Notes under the pieces: model-generated
Told to the model about the DNA's origin: nothing
Seen by the model: the letters and a program-made list of their open reading frames with translations, nothing else
The model's database searches: none
DNA from: Clostridium thailandense
GTDB lineage: Bacteria; Bacillota; Clostridia; Clostridiales; Clostridiaceae
Direction: 5' to 3'
Assembly: GCF_019207025.1 (NCBI RefSeq)
Contig: NZ_JAEEGC010000041.1
Location: 1-64,000, forward strand
Length of the DNA stretch: 64,000 nucleotides
Made by a program: the position numbers and the translations under genes
Part shown: in pieces, positions 8,499-18,815 of the stretch
Numbering within the stretch: the stretch's first letter is position 1
Layout of the letters: each line of letters starts with the position of its first letter

Positions 8499-9245
8499 AT
8501 GAAGGTTTTAGAAGGAAAGACTGCAGTAGTAACTGGTGCTAGTCGTGGAATCGGTAAAGCTATAGCAGTTAAACTGGCAGAACTTGGTGCAAACTTAGTG
8601 ATTAACTATAGAAGTGATTCAAAGTCAATAGAGGATGTAATTAAAGAGATTGAAGATAAAGGAAGTAAAGCTATAGCTGTTCAAGGAGATGTTAGTGTAT
8701 TTTCAGATGCTGAAAATATTATGAAAAAGGCTGTTGAAGTTTTTGGATCATTAGATATACTTGTTAATAATGCAGGAATAACTAAAGATGGATTAATTCT
8801 TAGAATGAAAGAAGAAGATTTTGACAAGGTTATAGATGTAAATTTAAAAGGAGCTTTTAATTGCATAAGACATGCAACACCAATAATGATGAAACAAAAG
8901 TGTGGTAAAATAGTTAATATATCATCAGTAGTTGGGATTGTAGGAAATGCAGGTCAGATAAACTATTCAGCTGCAAAGGCAGGAATAATAGGAATGACTA
9001 AGTCTGTAGCAAGAGAGCTTGCTTCAAGAGGAATTAATGTAAATGCTGTTGCGCCAGGTTTTATTCAAACAGATATGACAGAAGTTTTATCAGATAAAGT
9101 TAAAGAAGGTACTTTAAATAGTATACCATTAAAGAAATTTGGTAAGGCAGAAGATGTAGCAAATATGGTAGCATTTTTAGTTTCACCATCTGCAGATTAT
9201 GTTACTGGTCAAGTAATAAATGTAGATGGCGGAATGGTTATGTAA
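8499..9245 (+). CDS. fabG: 3-oxoacyl-ACP reductase (FabG)
   Basis: An NADPH-dependent short-chain dehydrogenase that reduces 3-oxoacyl-ACP. At 248 aa it has the Rossmann motif TGASRGIG (12-19), NNAG at 90-93, Asn115 and the catalytic YSAAK (Tyr156, Lys160) preceded by the ISS serine. It is embedded between fabD and fabF. Confidence 0.95.
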   Translation: MKVLEGKTAVVTGASRGIGKAIAVKLAELGANLVINYRSDSKSIEDVIKEIEDKGSKAIAVQGDVSVFSDAENIMKKAVEVFGSLDILVNNAGITKDGLILRMKEEDFDKVIDVNLKGAFNCIRHATPIMMKQKCGKIVNISSVVGIVGNAGQINYSAAKAGIIGMTKSVARELASRGINVNAVAPGFIQTDMTEVLSDKVKEGTLNSIPLKKFGKAEDVANMVAFLVSPSADYVTGQVINVDGGMVM

Positions 9246-9272
9246 ATTAAAATAAAGGTTGGTGAAATTATA

Positions 9273-10511
9273 ATGGGAAAAAGAGTTGTAATAACTGGTT
9301 TAGGTGCAATAACTCCAGTAGGAAATGATGTAAGTTCATTCTGGAATAATATAAAGAATGGAGTACCTGGCATAGACTTTATAAAGAGCTTTGATACAGA
9401 AGGTTTCAAAGTAAAGTTAGCAGCAGAAGTTAAGGACTTTGATCCTTTAAAGTATATAGAAAAAAAAGAAGCAAAAAGAATGGATACATTTTGTCAGTTT
9501 GCTTTGGCATCAGCTATTCAGGCTGTTGAGAATTCAAAGTTAGATGTAGAGAATGTAGAGAAAGAAAGATTCGGAGTTATAGTTGGTTCAGGAATTGGTG
9601 GTATAGGTACTATAGAGAAAGAGCAAACAAAACTTTTAGAAAAAGGACCTGGTAGAGTTCAACCATTATTTATACCTATGATTATAAGTAATATGGCAGC
9701 AGGAAACATAGCTATTAAATTCGGTGCAAGGGGAATATGTACAACAGTGGTAACTGCTTGTGCTACAGGAACAAATTGTATAGGAGAAGCTTTTCATGCT
9801 ATAAAAAATGATTTAGCTGATATAATGATAGCTGGAGGAACAGAAGCTTCAATTACACCACTATCAGTGGCTGGATTTACATCATTAACAGCTTTATCAA
9901 AAAGTGCTGATCCCAAAAGAGCATCTATTCCATTTGACAAAGAAAGAGATGGATTTGTAATGGGAGAAGGTTCAGGAATATTAGTTCTGGAATCTTTAGA
10001 ACATGCTCAAAAAAGAGGAGCGACTATATATGCTGAGGTAGTTGGATATGGATCAACCTGTGATGCTTACCATATAACCTCTCCAGACCCAGATGGAGAA
10101 GGAGCTGCAAGAGCTATGCAAATTGCCATAAACGAAGCAGGAATAGATAAAGAGGAAGTATCATACATAAATGCTCATGGAACAAGTACTCCAGTTAATG
10201 ATAAATTTGAAACTGGAGCAATAAAAAGAGTATTTGGGGAAAGTGCTAGCAATATACCTATAAGTTCTACAAAGTCTATGACAGGACACTTATTAGGTGC
10301 AGCAGGAGCCATAGAGGCTATAGTTTGTGTTAAAGCTTTAGAAGAGGGCTTTGTTCCACCAACTGTTGGATATGAAGTGCCTGATGAAGAGTGTGACCTT
10401 GATTATGTCCCAAATGCAGGTAGAACTGCAGAACTTAAATATGCAATGTCTAACTCCCTTGGATTTGGAGGACATAATGCTGTAATTTTATTAAAAAAGT
10501 GGAGTGAGTAA
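9273..10511 (+). CDS. fabF: 3-oxoacyl-ACP synthase II (FabF)
   Basis: The elongation condensing enzyme. The 412-aa protein has nucleophile Cys163 in VTACATG and the two active-site histidines His302 ([10 protein letters not shown]) and His339 ([10 protein letters not shown]), giving the Cys-His-His triad of KASI/II enzymes. No separate FabB or FabA is present in the operon. The coding region ends 1 bp before the accB start codon, so coupling is likely. Confidence 0.95.
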   Translation: MGKRVVITGLGAITPVGNDVSSFWNNIKNGVPGIDFIKSFDTEGFKVKLAAEVKDFDPLKYIEKKEAKRMDTFCQFALASAIQAVENSKLDVENVEKERFGVIVGSGIGGIGTIEKEQTKLLEKGPGRVQPLFIPMIISNMAAGNIAIKFGARGICTTVVTACATGTNCIGEAFHAIKNDLADIMIAGGTEASITPLSVAGFTSLTALSKSADPKRASIPFDKERDGFVMGEGSGILVLESLEHAQKRGATIYAEVVGYGSTCDAYHITSPDPDGEGAARAMQIAINEAGIDKEEVSYINAHGTSTPVNDKFETGAIKRVFGESASNIPISSTKSMTGHLLGAAGAIEAIVCVKALEEGFVPPTVGYEVPDEECDLDYVPNAGRTAELKYAMSNSLGFGGHNAVILLKKWSE

Positions 10512-10512
10512 T

Positions 10513-11031
10513 ATGGATTTTAAAGCAATTGAAGAAATGATAAAAACTGTAGATAATTCTAAATTAGGATACTTAGAGGTTAATTGGGAAGGTATTTCTA
10601 TAATAATGAGAAAGCAGGGAGAGCCTGATTACCAAAGAAGTTTAAAAGCAAATGAAAGTATAAATAAAGAAGCCATAAGTACTTCGGAAGAGAATAATAT
10701 ACCTGAAGCAGCGGCAGAGATAAAAGAGACTGTTAAGAATATTATTAATGAGTCAAAAGAAGAGATTAAAGTAGAAGTTGATGATAAAAATATAAAAGAC
10801 GTAGTATCACCTATAGTCGGAACCTTCTATAGTTCACCTGGTCCAGATAAGGAAGTTTTTGTTCAGGTAGGATCTATGGTTAAAAAAGGAGATACACTTT
10901 GTATTATTGAAGCTATGAAGCTTATGAATGAAATTCAAAGTGAAGTAGACGGAGAGGTAGTAGAAGTTTTAATTGAGAACGGGAAAATGGTTGAGTACGG
11001 TCAGACTATGTTCAAAATAAAAACTAATTAA
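10513..11031 (+). CDS. accB: Biotin carboxyl carrier protein of acetyl-CoA carboxylase
   Basis: Carries biotin between the carboxylase and transferase halves of acetyl-CoA carboxylase. The N-terminal segment is helical, an acidic and Ala/Glu-rich linker covers about 45-95, and the biotinyl domain follows. Biotin is attached at Lys136 in [12 protein letters not shown] at 10504 is in frame but overlaps the fabF end. The ATG at 10513 with GGAG 8 bp upstream is preferred, giving 172 aa. Confidence 0.94.
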   Translation: MDFKAIEEMIKTVDNSKLGYLEVNWEGISIIMRKQGEPDYQRSLKANESINKEAISTSEENNIPEAAAEIKETVKNIINESKEEIKVEVDDKNIKDVVSPIVGTFYSSPGPDKEVFVQVGSMVKKGDTLCIIEAMKLMNEIQSEVDGEVVEVLIENGKMVEYGQTMFKIKTN

Positions 11032-11061
11032 TAAACCAGTATATTACTAGGAGGAAGAACA

Positions 11062-11508
11062 ATGGAAAATGAAGATTTCAGTGTAAATCTTGGAATAAAA
11101 GAAATACAAGAAATTATCCCTCATAGATATCCATTTTTATTAATAGATAAAGTAACATATATGGAGCCAGGAAAAAAGGTCATTGCATATAAAAATGTAA
11201 CTATGAATGAATATTTTTTTCAAGGACATTTTCCTGCCGAACCAGTTATGCCAGGAGTTCTTATCATAGAGGCCTTAGCACAAGCTGGTGCAGTGGCTAT
11301 TCTAAGCGAAGATAAATTTAAAGGGAAAATAGCCTTCTTTGGTGGAATAAATAAAGCAAAGTTTAGAAAAAAAGTGGTGCCAGGAGATGTTTTAAAGCTA
11401 GAAGTAGAAATCATAAAAATTAAAGGACCAGCAGGTATTGGTAAGGCAATAGCTTATGTAGGAGATAAAAAAGCTGCAGAAGCAGAAATAATGTTTATGA
11501 TAGGCTAG
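11062..11508 (+). CDS. fabZ: 3-hydroxyacyl-ACP dehydratase (FabZ)
   Basis: Hot-dog-fold dehydratase of the elongation cycle, 148 aa. It shows [11 protein letters not shown] and the active-site motif [11 protein letters not shown] (His56) with Glu70 in LIIEALAQ. It sits between accB and accC, the position it also has in streptococcal operons. No FabA, FabM or FabN isomerase gene is seen beside it, so the source of unsaturated fatty acids is not explained by this window. Confidence 0.95.
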   Translation: MENEDFSVNLGIKEIQEIIPHRYPFLLIDKVTYMEPGKKVIAYKNVTMNEYFFQGHFPAEPVMPGVLIIEALAQAGAVAILSEDKFKGKIAFFGGINKAKFRKKVVPGDVLKLEVEIIKIKGPAGIGKAIAYVGDKKAAEAEIMFMIG

Positions 11509-11591
11509 TTAATATGTGGTAAAATAGTATATATGTTAGAAACTTTTATCTATATAACTAAAACTAGAATATTAGGAGTGGAGTTTTAAAA

Positions 11592-12938
11592 GTGTTTAGT
11601 AAAATATTAATTGCCAATAGAGGAGAAATAGCAGTTAGAATAATAAGAGCATGCAGAGAAATGGGAATAGAGACGGTTGCTGTTTATTCGGAAGCTGATA
11701 AGGATGCTTTACATGTTCAAATGGCTGATGAAGCTATCTGTATTGGTCCAGCTGCAGCTAAGGATAGCTACTTAAATATTCAAAATATAATAAGTGCTAC
11801 TGTTCTTTCAGGAGCGCAAGCAATCCATCCAGGGTTTGGTTTTTTATCTGAAAATAGCAAGTTTGCAAGAATGTGTAAAGAGTGTAATATTACATTTATA
11901 GGACCTGAACCAGAATGCATTGAAAATATGGGTAATAAGTCTAATGCAAGAGATATTATGACTAAGTCAGGTGTTCCTGTAGTTCCAGGTTCTAATGGTG
12001 CTATAAATAATGAAGAGGAATTATCAAGGCTTGCAGAAGAGATTGGATATCCTGTTATGATTAAAGCATCTGCAGGCGGTGGTGGAAGAGGCATAAGAAT
12101 AGTATATGAAAGAAATGAGCTTATAAAAGCCTATGAGAATGCTAAAGCAGAATCCATGGCAGCCTTTGGAGATGATACTATATACATGGAGAAATTTATA
12201 GAAAGACCAAGACATGTTGAAATTCAAATACTAGGTGATAGTTTTGGAAATATTATATATTTAGGTGAAAGAGATTGCTCCATGCAAAGAAGAAATCAAA
12301 AGGTTTTAGAAGAATCTCCAAGTCCTATAATGACAGAGGAACTTAGAAAATCTATGGGAGAAACTGCAGTAAGAGCAGCTAGAGCGGTAAATTACAATAA
12401 TGCTGGCACCATAGAGTTTTTATTAGATAAGAATAATAAATATTATTTTATGGAAATGAATACTCGTATACAAGTAGAACATCCTATAACAGAGATGGTC
12501 ACTGGTATAGACCTGATAAAGGAGCAAATTAAAATTGCTGCAGGTGAAAAGCTAAACTTTTCTCAAGAGGACATAAAGATTAGTGGGCACGCAATAGAGT
12601 GTAGAATAAATGCTGAAGATGCTAGTAGAGGATTTATGCCATGTCCAGGAAAAGTGAAGGATATGTATGTGCCAGGGGGCTTTAATGTGAGAGTTGATAG
12701 TGCAGTGTATTCAGGATATGTAATACCTCCATACTATGATTCAATGATAGCTAAACTTATTGTTTATGGTAAGGATAGAGAAGAGGCTATTAAAAAGATG
12801 AGAAGAGCGCTAGGAGAATTTATCATTGATGGAGTTAGTACAAATATAGATTTTCAATTCGAACTTATAAATAGTGAAGAATTTATAAATGGTGATTATG
12901 ATACCAGGTTTATTGAGAATAGATTTAATATTTCATAA
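11592..12938 (+). CDS. accC: Biotin carboxylase subunit of acetyl-CoA carboxylase
   Basis: ATP-dependent carboxylation of BCCP-biotin. The 448-aa protein begins [15 protein letters not shown] and has the ATP-grasp glycine-rich loop [10 protein letters not shown], the [13 protein letters not shown] strand and the catalytic [11 protein letters not shown] region. GTG start preceded by GTGGAG. The 83-bp gap from fabZ is the largest in the operon and could hold an internal promoter, though I see no convincing -35/-10 pair. Confidence 0.96.
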   Translation: MFSKILIANRGEIAVRIIRACREMGIETVAVYSEADKDALHVQMADEAICIGPAAAKDSYLNIQNIISATVLSGAQAIHPGFGFLSENSKFARMCKECNITFIGPEPECIENMGNKSNARDIMTKSGVPVVPGSNGAINNEEELSRLAEEIGYPVMIKASAGGGGRGIRIVYERNELIKAYENAKAESMAAFGDDTIYMEKFIERPRHVEIQILGDSFGNIIYLGERDCSMQRRNQKVLEESPSPIMTEELRKSMGETAVRAARAVNYNNAGTIEFLLDKNNKYYFMEMNTRIQVEHPITEMVTGIDLIKEQIKIAAGEKLNFSQEDIKISGHAIECRINAEDASRGFMPCPGKVKDMYVPGGFNVRVDSAVYSGYVIPPYYDSMIAKLIVYGKDREEAIKKMRRALGEFIIDGVSTNIDFQFELINSEEFINGDYDTRFIENRFNIS

Positions 12939-12976
12939 TAATAAGCTTTGCTAATTTTGACTGGAGGTGAGCTAAC

Positions 12977-13852
12977 TTGTTGAATAATCCTTTCAAAAAA
13001 ACTAAATATATCACTGTTAGTCAACAAGCATTAAGAAAGACTGAGGACACTTTAGAAACAAAACCAAGTATTCCTAATGGCATGTGGGTTAAGTGTGATG
13101 GCTGTGGGAAAATAATATATAATAATGATTTAGAAGAAAATAATAAAGTATGCACTCAATGTAATCATCACTTTAGAATGACCGCAAGAGAAAGAATAGA
13201 ATTTATAATTGACAAAGATACTTTTGAGGAATTTGACAAAGATATGACTTCAGACAATCCTATATCATTTAGTGGATATGAGGAAAAAATAAGAAGAATG
13301 AAAGAAAATGCAGGAATAAATGAGGCGGTAGTAACTGGAAGAGGTCGTATTATCAAGGAAGATGTAGTTATATGTGTCATGGACAGTCATTTTATGATGG
13401 GAAGTATGGGATCTGTAGTAGGAGAAAAGATTACTAGAGCTATTGAAAAGGCTATTGAACTAAGGCTACCGATAATAATTTTTACAGCATCTGGTGGCGC
13501 AAGAATGCAGGAAGGCATGTTTTCTCTTATGCAAATGGCTAAGGTAAGTGCAGCTATTGGAAAGCTTAATGAAGAAGGTTTACTATATATTACTGTACTT
13601 ACGGATCCAACTACAGGAGGAGTTACTGCAAGTTTTGCCATGCTTGGTGATATAATTTTATCAGAACCAGGTGCATTAATTGGATTTGCCGGCAAAAGAG
13701 TTATAGAGCAAACTATAAGACAAAAGCTTCCTGAAGGTTTCCAAAAGGCTGAATTTTTATTAGAACATGGTTTTGTTGATAAAATAGTCGGTAGAAATGA
13801 GTTAAAGAGTACTCTTAAAAAGATACTTTTTATTCATAATAGAAGTAAATAA
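12977..13852 (+). CDS. accD: Acetyl-CoA carboxylase carboxyltransferase subunit beta
   Basis: Beta half of the carboxyltransferase. The 291-aa protein has an N-terminal four-cysteine zinc ribbon (Cys40, 43, 59, 62) and a crotonase-like fold with SGGARMQEG and the [14 protein letters not shown] oxyanion region. TTG start 9 bp after GGAGG; a second TTG follows directly. Pairs with accA encoded 45 bp downstream. Confidence 0.95.
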   Translation: MLNNPFKKTKYITVSQQALRKTEDTLETKPSIPNGMWVKCDGCGKIIYNNDLEENNKVCTQCNHHFRMTARERIEFIIDKDTFEEFDKDMTSDNPISFSGYEEKIRRMKENAGINEAVVTGRGRIIKEDVVICVMDSHFMMGSMGSVVGEKITRAIEKAIELRLPIIIFTASGGARMQEGMFSLMQMAKVSAAIGKLNEEGLLYITVLTDPTTGGVTASFAMLGDIILSEPGALIGFAGKRVIEQTIRQKLPEGFQKAEFLLEHGFVDKIVGRNELKSTLKKILFIHNRSK

Positions 13853-13897
13853 ATATTTTTGAAATATTTATATTTCTAAAGAAAGGAAACTGTTCAT

Positions 13898-14743
13898 ATG
13901 GAAAAGTTAGAAAAAGTACAGCAAATAATAACTCAAAAGTTAGATAATAAAAGTGCATGGGAAAGAGTTTCTTTAGCGAGAATGCTTGAAAGGCCTACTT
14001 CTCTTGACTATATAGAGAGAATATTTGATTCTTTCATAGAGTTTCACGGTGATAGACATTTTAGTGATGATGCTGCGGTTGTTGGAGGAATTGCTTTACT
14101 AGATGGCGAACCTATAACTATAATTGCGCATCAAAAGGGAAGAAATACAGCAGAAAAGATAAAAAGGAACTTCGGTTCACCTCATCCTGAAGGATATAGA
14201 AAAGGCTTGAGACTTATGAAACAGGCGGAAAGGTTTAATAGACCTATCGTATGCTTTGTAGATACTCAAGGGGCATTTTGTGGTACTGGAGCAGAGGAAA
14301 GAGGTCAGGGAGAGGCTATTGCAAGAAATCTTATAGAAATGTCAAGCCTAAAAACGCCTATAATTTCTATAGTTATAGGTGAAGGAGGAAGTGGTGGAGC
14401 ATTAGCCTTTGCTGTTTCAGATGAAGTGTGGATGCTAGAAAATGCAGTATATTCAATATTATCTCCAGAAGGATTTGCAAGCATATTGTGGAAGGATTCT
14501 TCACGTGCTAAAGAGGCTGCTGAAATTATGAAGATTACAGCAAAAGATTTAAAGGAATATGAAATCATTGACAAGGTGTTGAAAGAACCTTTAGGGGGAG
14601 CACACAAGGATGTAGAAAAAATGGCATCATCAATAAAAAGTGAACTAATAAAGTGCTTTGATGAATTAAAAAAACAACCAGTGAAAGAATTACTGGAAAA
14701 AAGGTATAATAAGTTTAGAAATATGGGTAAATATACAGAGTAA
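13898..14743 (+). CDS. accA: Acetyl-CoA carboxylase carboxyltransferase subunit alpha
   Basis: Alpha half of the carboxyltransferase, 281 aa. Recognisable blocks are [10 protein letters not shown], the [11 protein letters not shown] segment, [10 protein letters not shown] and [11 protein letters not shown]. It is the last gene of the fab/acc operon and is followed by a G-U-rich hairpin. Confidence 0.95.
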   Translation: MEKLEKVQQIITQKLDNKSAWERVSLARMLERPTSLDYIERIFDSFIEFHGDRHFSDDAAVVGGIALLDGEPITIIAHQKGRNTAEKIKRNFGSPHPEGYRKGLRLMKQAERFNRPIVCFVDTQGAFCGTGAEERGQGEAIARNLIEMSSLKTPIISIVIGEGGSGGALAFAVSDEVWMLENAVYSILSPEGFASILWKDSSRAKEAAEIMKITAKDLKEYEIIDKVLKEPLGGAHKDVEKMASSIKSELIKCFDELKKQPVKELLEKRYNKFRNMGKYTE

Positions 14744-14815
14744 TAGATTGATATACTAGTTTATTACTAGGACAAAATATTTTAGATTAATGTTTAAAAA
14801 ATAAGTTATAATATT

Positions 14816-14850
14816 AAAGTGGCTTTTATTTTGATAATGAAGGCTGCTTT
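14816..14850 (+). terminator. G-U-rich hairpin, probable fab/acc operon terminator
   Basis: AAAGTGGCTTTTATT (14816-14830) and AATGAAGGCTGCTTT (14836-14850) pair over 15 bp in the plus-strand RNA with four G-U wobbles and a TTGAT loop. ATATTTATATT follows. A TATAAT just upstream (14807-14812) leaves open that it is the leader of the next gene instead. Confidence 0.45.
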
Positions 14851-14881
14851 ATATTTATATTCTAAAAAGGGGTGGGTTTAA

Positions 14882-15829
14882 ATGGCTATTAAGACATTAT
14901 TTACTTATGATTATGGTGAAGAAAGCATGAACAAGATTAAGGAATTAGGATATGACATAATAAGTATACGAGAGAAAGATGCAGTTTATGATAAGAATAT
15001 AGAAGATGTAGAAGTTTTAGTATGCTATAATCCATTTCAAACTTTGGATATAAGAAAGATGAAAAAATTAAAATGGATACAGTTATCGAGTGCTGGAATA
15101 GACCAATTACCATTAGAATATGTGAGAAACTCTGGAATTATTATAACTAATAATAGAGGTGGATACAGCATACCAATTGGTGAATGGATTGTTTTAAAAA
15201 TATTAGAGCTTTTGAAACATAGTGCTAAGTTGTATGAAAATCAAAAAAATAGATTATGGAAAATGGATACTACAATATTAGAACTGTGTGGAAAGACTAT
15301 AAGCTTTGTAGGGACAGGAGATATTGCAAAAGAGGCTGCGAGAAGATTAAGAGGTTTTGATGTAGAAATTTTAGGTTTAAATACAAGTGGAAGACAGGTA
15401 GAGTATTTTGACAAATGCTATTCATCAAAAGATATAAAAGGAATGCTATCAGTCAGTGATATAGTTGTTATTACAATTCCTTATACAAATGATACTCATC
15501 ATTTAATAGATGATGAGAAGTTTAAAATGATGAAAGACAAGGTATGCATTATTAATGTAGCTAGAGGATCAATAATGAATGAGAAAGACTTAATTAGAAA
15601 TATTGAGCAAGGGAAAATTTACGGTGCAGCATTAGATGTAGTAGAAGAGGAGCCTTTAAGTTCAGACAATCCTTTATGGAATTTTCAAAACGTAATTATA
15701 ACTCCTCATAATTCATGGATGTCTGAAATGAGAAATACTCGAAGATTTAACATGATATATAATAATATGAAAAAGTATGCTCAAAATGAAAAATTGATTA
15801 ACATAGTAGATATAAATAAGGGATATTAA
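14882..15829 (+). CDS. D-isomer-specific 2-hydroxyacid dehydrogenase family protein
   Basis: A 315-aa NAD(P)-dependent dehydrogenase. The nucleotide-binding motif GTGDIAKEAARRL lies near 140. The catalytic set is present: Arg in NVARGS, Glu in VVEEEP, and His in ITPHNSW. The catalytic domain is split around the Rossmann domain as usual for the family. Substrate (phosphoglycerate, lactate, glyoxylate or another 2-oxo acid) cannot be assigned. There is no ACT domain, so it is not a full-length regulated SerA. GGGGTGGG precedes the ATG. It is convergent with the subtilase gene. Confidence 0.85.
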   Translation: MAIKTLFTYDYGEESMNKIKELGYDIISIREKDAVYDKNIEDVEVLVCYNPFQTLDIRKMKKLKWIQLSSAGIDQLPLEYVRNSGIIITNNRGGYSIPIGEWIVLKILELLKHSAKLYENQKNRLWKMDTTILELCGKTISFVGTGDIAKEAARRLRGFDVEILGLNTSGRQVEYFDKCYSSKDIKGMLSVSDIVVITIPYTNDTHHLIDDEKFKMMKDKVCIINVARGSIMNEKDLIRNIEQGKIYGAALDVVEEEPLSSDNPLWNFQNVIITPHNSWMSEMRNTRRFNMIYNNMKKYAQNEKLINIVDINKGY

Positions 15830-15830
15830 C

Positions 15831-15872
15831 AAATAGGCATGATAGTTTTAGCCATTATACCTATTTGTCGTA
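15831..15872. repeat. Inverted repeat between convergent genes
   Basis: CAAATAGG...CCTATTTG arms enclose a loop of over 20 nt between the 2-hydroxyacid dehydrogenase and subtilase stops. There is no clear T-tract on either side, so a terminator role is uncertain. Confidence 0.35.
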
Positions 15873-15902
15873 AAATAACATGAATTATATGTTGCTTACT
15901 TA

Positions 15903-17099
15903 TTAGGAAAGTAATCTATTTAGATCAAGGATGCCTGCACCCTGAAGACATTTTGGTATATCTTTTAAATCACACGATACTTTTAAAAGAGAAACTAAGT
16001 CTTTAAAAGTTAAAGTAGGATTATTTTCATATAGAAGTGCACAAACTCCACTAACATATGCGGCAGCACAAGATGTACCACTATAGAAGGTATAAGGAGT
16101 GTCTAAGGCTTTAGGGTATATTTTTAGTCCATTCCTTTCGGAAACATAGTTGACGCTTGAATTAGTAGAGCAAATGTCTACAGCAGCAGCTACTAAGTCA
16201 GGTTTTTCTAATTTTCCAAAGGGTCCGGATGAAGAATATTTATACGGCTCAATTGAGTCAGTTGTGGTATCAATGCCGCCTACAGTAATACAGTTATCAA
16301 GAGTTGCAATTCCTGAAATGCTTCCTTCAGAATTTCCATTATGTCCAGCAGGGACAACAACAGTTAAGTTACTTTTTACAGCAATATCAAATATCTTAGA
16401 AAATAACAGTGTTAAAAAGTTACTATTTACAGTTAACTCAAATGGGAGATATAAAATTTTAATGTTATATTCATTGCTTTTTTCAATTAAAGTTTGTATA
16501 GAAAATAATATATCAGATACTAGTCCCTTACCTAAACTATTGAAAGCCTTAATGCAATATATAGAGCTGTCCTCAGCTATGCCTTTATAAACGCCTTTAG
16601 ATAAATATCCGCTGCCACACAGTATACCACTCATAAAGGTTCCATGACCGTTATCATCATATGGATATTTGAACTCATTAATCAAATCTATAAATCCTTT
16701 TATTTTATTTTTAGGGTTTAAAAGATCAGCATGAGGGTAAATTCCACTATCTACAATACCTATACATATGTTTTTACCTGTAAGTTTATATCCTTCTTGC
16801 ATAGATATTTTGTTAGAGGCTAGAACACTTCTTCCGCATAAGAGTGCTAAGCTATCTAATGATATATAGCTTACTTGAGGAAATTCAGATATCTTTTCTA
16901 TAGCATTAGGGGAAAGAATTGCACATATACAATTTATTAGAGGAATAAAATGTATTAAAGTCCCTCTATAGGACTTTACTTTTTTTTCTATTACCTCTGG
17001 AAGGTTTTTGCAATATATAATTACCCTGTATTTTTTATAATATTTTCCATCTATAGATACTTTTAAGTTAGGATCTAATTTGTTTTTAGTAAAAAACAT
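15903..17099 (-). CDS. Subtilisin-like serine protease (S8 family)
   Basis: A 398-aa subtilase with an intact triad: Asp117 (IVDSGI), His152 (NGHGTFMSG) and Ser343 (SGTSCAAA), plus oxyanion Asn254 (AGHNGN). Residues about 22-85 look like an I9-type inhibitory propeptide. No signal peptide is visible, so it is either intracellular or exported by another route. AAGGAG lies before the ATG. It stands alone on its transcript, downstream of the LysR gene. Related clostridial subtilases include intracellular and spore-germination proteases, but I cannot place it in either group. Confidence 0.88.
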   Translation of the reverse strand: MFFTKNKLDPNLKVSIDGKYYKKYRVIIYCKNLPEVIEKKVKSYRGTLIHFIPLINCICAILSPNAIEKISEFPQVSYISLDSLALLCGRSVLASNKISMQEGYKLTGKNICIGIVDSGIYPHADLLNPKNKIKGFIDLINEFKYPYDDNGHGTFMSGILCGSGYLSKGVYKGIAEDSSIYCIKAFNSLGKGLVSDILFSIQTLIEKSNEYNIKILYLPFELTVNSNFLTLLFSKIFDIAVKSNLTVVVPAGHNGNSEGSISGIATLDNCITVGGIDTTTDSIEPYKYSSSGPFGKLEKPDLVAAAVDICSTNSSVNYVSERNGLKIYPKALDTPYTFYSGTSCAAAYVSGVCALLYENNPTLTFKDLVSLLKVSCDLKDIPKCLQGAGILDLNRLLS

Positions 17100-17197
17100 T
17101 TAAAGCTCCTTAAAAATTAATTACATTATATATTATAAGCTAAGAAGGAAATATATGTGCAACATATATTAATTTTTAGGATTATAGTAAAATTGTA

Positions 17198-18091
17198 TTA
17201 TTCCAATTTGAATTGATCTTTGCATAGATTAAAAAAAGCTTTTGCAGTAGGTGTAAGAGTTCTTTTAGAACTTACAGCTAAATAAATAGATCGTTTTAAG
17301 GAAAGATCTTGTATGTAGCTTTCTTTTATAAGTCCAATACTAGAATAATTTTTAGAGACCTGTTTTGAAGCCACAGATACTCCAAGGCCTTCCTTAACAC
17401 ATTGAAATATTGCATCGAGATTATTAACTTCAAAACATATATTTATATTAGAGCTATCTACACCATGATTTTTTAAAGCATCTTCGAAGGTTTTTCTAGT
17501 AGCAGACCCTTCTTCACGCATTATAAATGTATATTTAAGAAGAGAGTTTAAATCAATTATATTTGGAATATTAATTTCAGGAGAAGATATTACTATTAAA
17601 TCATCTTGTATAAGTTCATAACATTTAACTTTTTCATCATTAACTAATTCTCCTATTAGACCTATTTCGCAATCGAATTTTATAATATTTTCAATAATTT
17701 CACCAGAACTACTTTCTAATATATCAAAGGACACTTCAGGGTATAACAAATGAAACTTTTTAAGTAGAGAAGGTAAAATAGTATTACAAGGTGTAGTACT
17801 AGAAGCTAATTTAAGTCTTCCACTAATGTTCTCATTAAAGTTTGATAAATGATATATAGCTTTGTCTCGAGTATTTAGTATATCTATGGCATATTTTAAA
17901 AAGGAATCTCCAGCAGGTGTAAGTAAAACCTCTTTAGAAGTTCTATCAAAGAGCTGAATGCCTAGTTCTTTTTCAAGGCTTGCTATATGTGAACTGATTG
18001 CTGGTTGTGAGAGAAAGCAAAAGTTTGCTGCTTTAGAAAAGCTTTTGAATTTTGCTACATTTATAAAGGCTTCTATTTGTTTAAAGTCCAT
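17198..18091 (-). CDS. LysR-family transcriptional regulator
   Basis: A 297-aa LysR-type regulator. The N-terminal winged helix (AFINVAKFKSFSKAANFCF, QPAISSHIASLEKELG, LFDRTS) is followed by a periplasmic-binding-like effector domain. The effector and target genes are unknown. It lies 190 bp downstream of the DMT exporter gene on the same strand, separated by a terminator-like hairpin, so it likely has its own promoter. AGGGGGTAATC precedes the ATG. Confidence 0.92.
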   Translation of the reverse strand: MDFKQIEAFINVAKFKSFSKAANFCFLSQPAISSHIASLEKELGIQLFDRTSKEVLLTPAGDSFLKYAIDILNTRDKAIYHLSNFNENISGRLKLASSTTPCNTILPSLLKKFHLLYPEVSFDILESSSGEIIENIIKFDCEIGLIGELVNDEKVKCYELIQDDLIVISSPEINIPNIIDLNSLLKYTFIMREEGSATRKTFEDALKNHGVDSSNINICFEVNNLDAIFQCVKEGLGVSVASKQVSKNYSSIGLIKESYIQDLSLKRSIYLAVSSKRTLTPTAKAFFNLCKDQFKLE

Positions 18092-18245
18092 CTGATTACC
18101 CCCTAAAGAAAAATGTTTCTATATAAAAATAATAACATAAAAATCATAGCCATGATATATTATAGGTAGATATTATTAAATAGTCTAATCAATAATCTCT
18201 AGTTAATATCAAATTTAGGCAGAGTATTGGCATGTATTGTGAGCT

Positions 18246-18278
18246 AAAAAAGTAAGGTTGAAATCTAGTTCCAACCTC
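18246..18278 (-). terminator. Terminator after the DMT exporter gene
   Basis: AGGTTG/CAACCT (18255-18260/18272-18277) with, on the minus strand, a TTACTTTTTT tail. Confidence 0.6.
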
Positions 18279-18282
18279 ATCT

Positions 18283-18714
18283 TTAGTATTTGTATTTGAA
18301 GATTAGTATTCCAATTATCATTATAATAACTCCAATTATTTTTGTAACTCCAAATTTAACCTGAGTAGTGTCAAAAAGGCCAAAAGCATCAATTAGAGCA
18401 GCGGTAGTAAGCTGGGCAACTAATATAATGGATATGGAACAAGTTGGCCCTAAAGACTTAATTCCCTGCATGACAGTGTAAATTATTATAACTCCCAATA
18501 CACCACCTAAAAGATATAGCTTATTACAATTTTTTATATTTTTAAAACCACCATTGCCTAATATACAGACTGCTATAATTGTAATTATTAATCCACTCGC
18601 TTGAACTATAACATTAGTCTCCCATAGTCCTATTTTTTCTCCTAGTCTTGTATTGAAAACTCCTTGAAAACTCATACATATTCCAGCAAGTAATGAGACT
18701 ATTATACCGAGCAT
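18283..18714 (-). CDS. DMT/YdcZ-type (DUF606) small membrane transporter
   Basis: A 143-aa protein with about five hydrophobic helices and little else. The opening LLAGICMSFQGVFNTRLGEKIG and the closing KIIGVIIMIIGILIF match the YdcZ/DUF606 branch of the drug/metabolite transporter superfamily. Members are half-size and often work as dimers; substrates are mostly unknown. AAGGTGAT precedes the ATG. Confidence 0.83.
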   Translation of the reverse strand: MLGIIVSLLAGICMSFQGVFNTRLGEKIGLWETNVIVQASGLIITIIAVCILGNGGFKNIKNCNKLYLLGGVLGVIIIYTVMQGIKSLGPTCSISIILVAQLTTAALIDAFGLFDTTQVKFGVTKIIGVIIMIIGILIFKYKY

Positions 18715-18780
18715 TTAACTATCACCTTCCCAAATCTAGTTTAACCATAGTGTTTATTTATTATTAATTAATAAAATAAA

Positions 18781-18811
18781 AAAGCCTATGATTTTTCATA
18801 TCATAGGCTTT
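18781..18811 (-). terminator. Terminator after the dUTPase gene
   Basis: A perfect 11-bp stem AAAGCCTATGA/TCATAGGCTTT (18781-18791/18801-18811) is followed on the minus strand by TTTTATTTTATT. Confidence 0.85.
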
Positions 18812-18815
18812 AATC

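Noticed and set aside
16150-16590. Plus-strand frame of 146 codons inside the subtilase gene
   Set aside because: Shadow of the S8 protease, whose catalytic triad supports the other strand.
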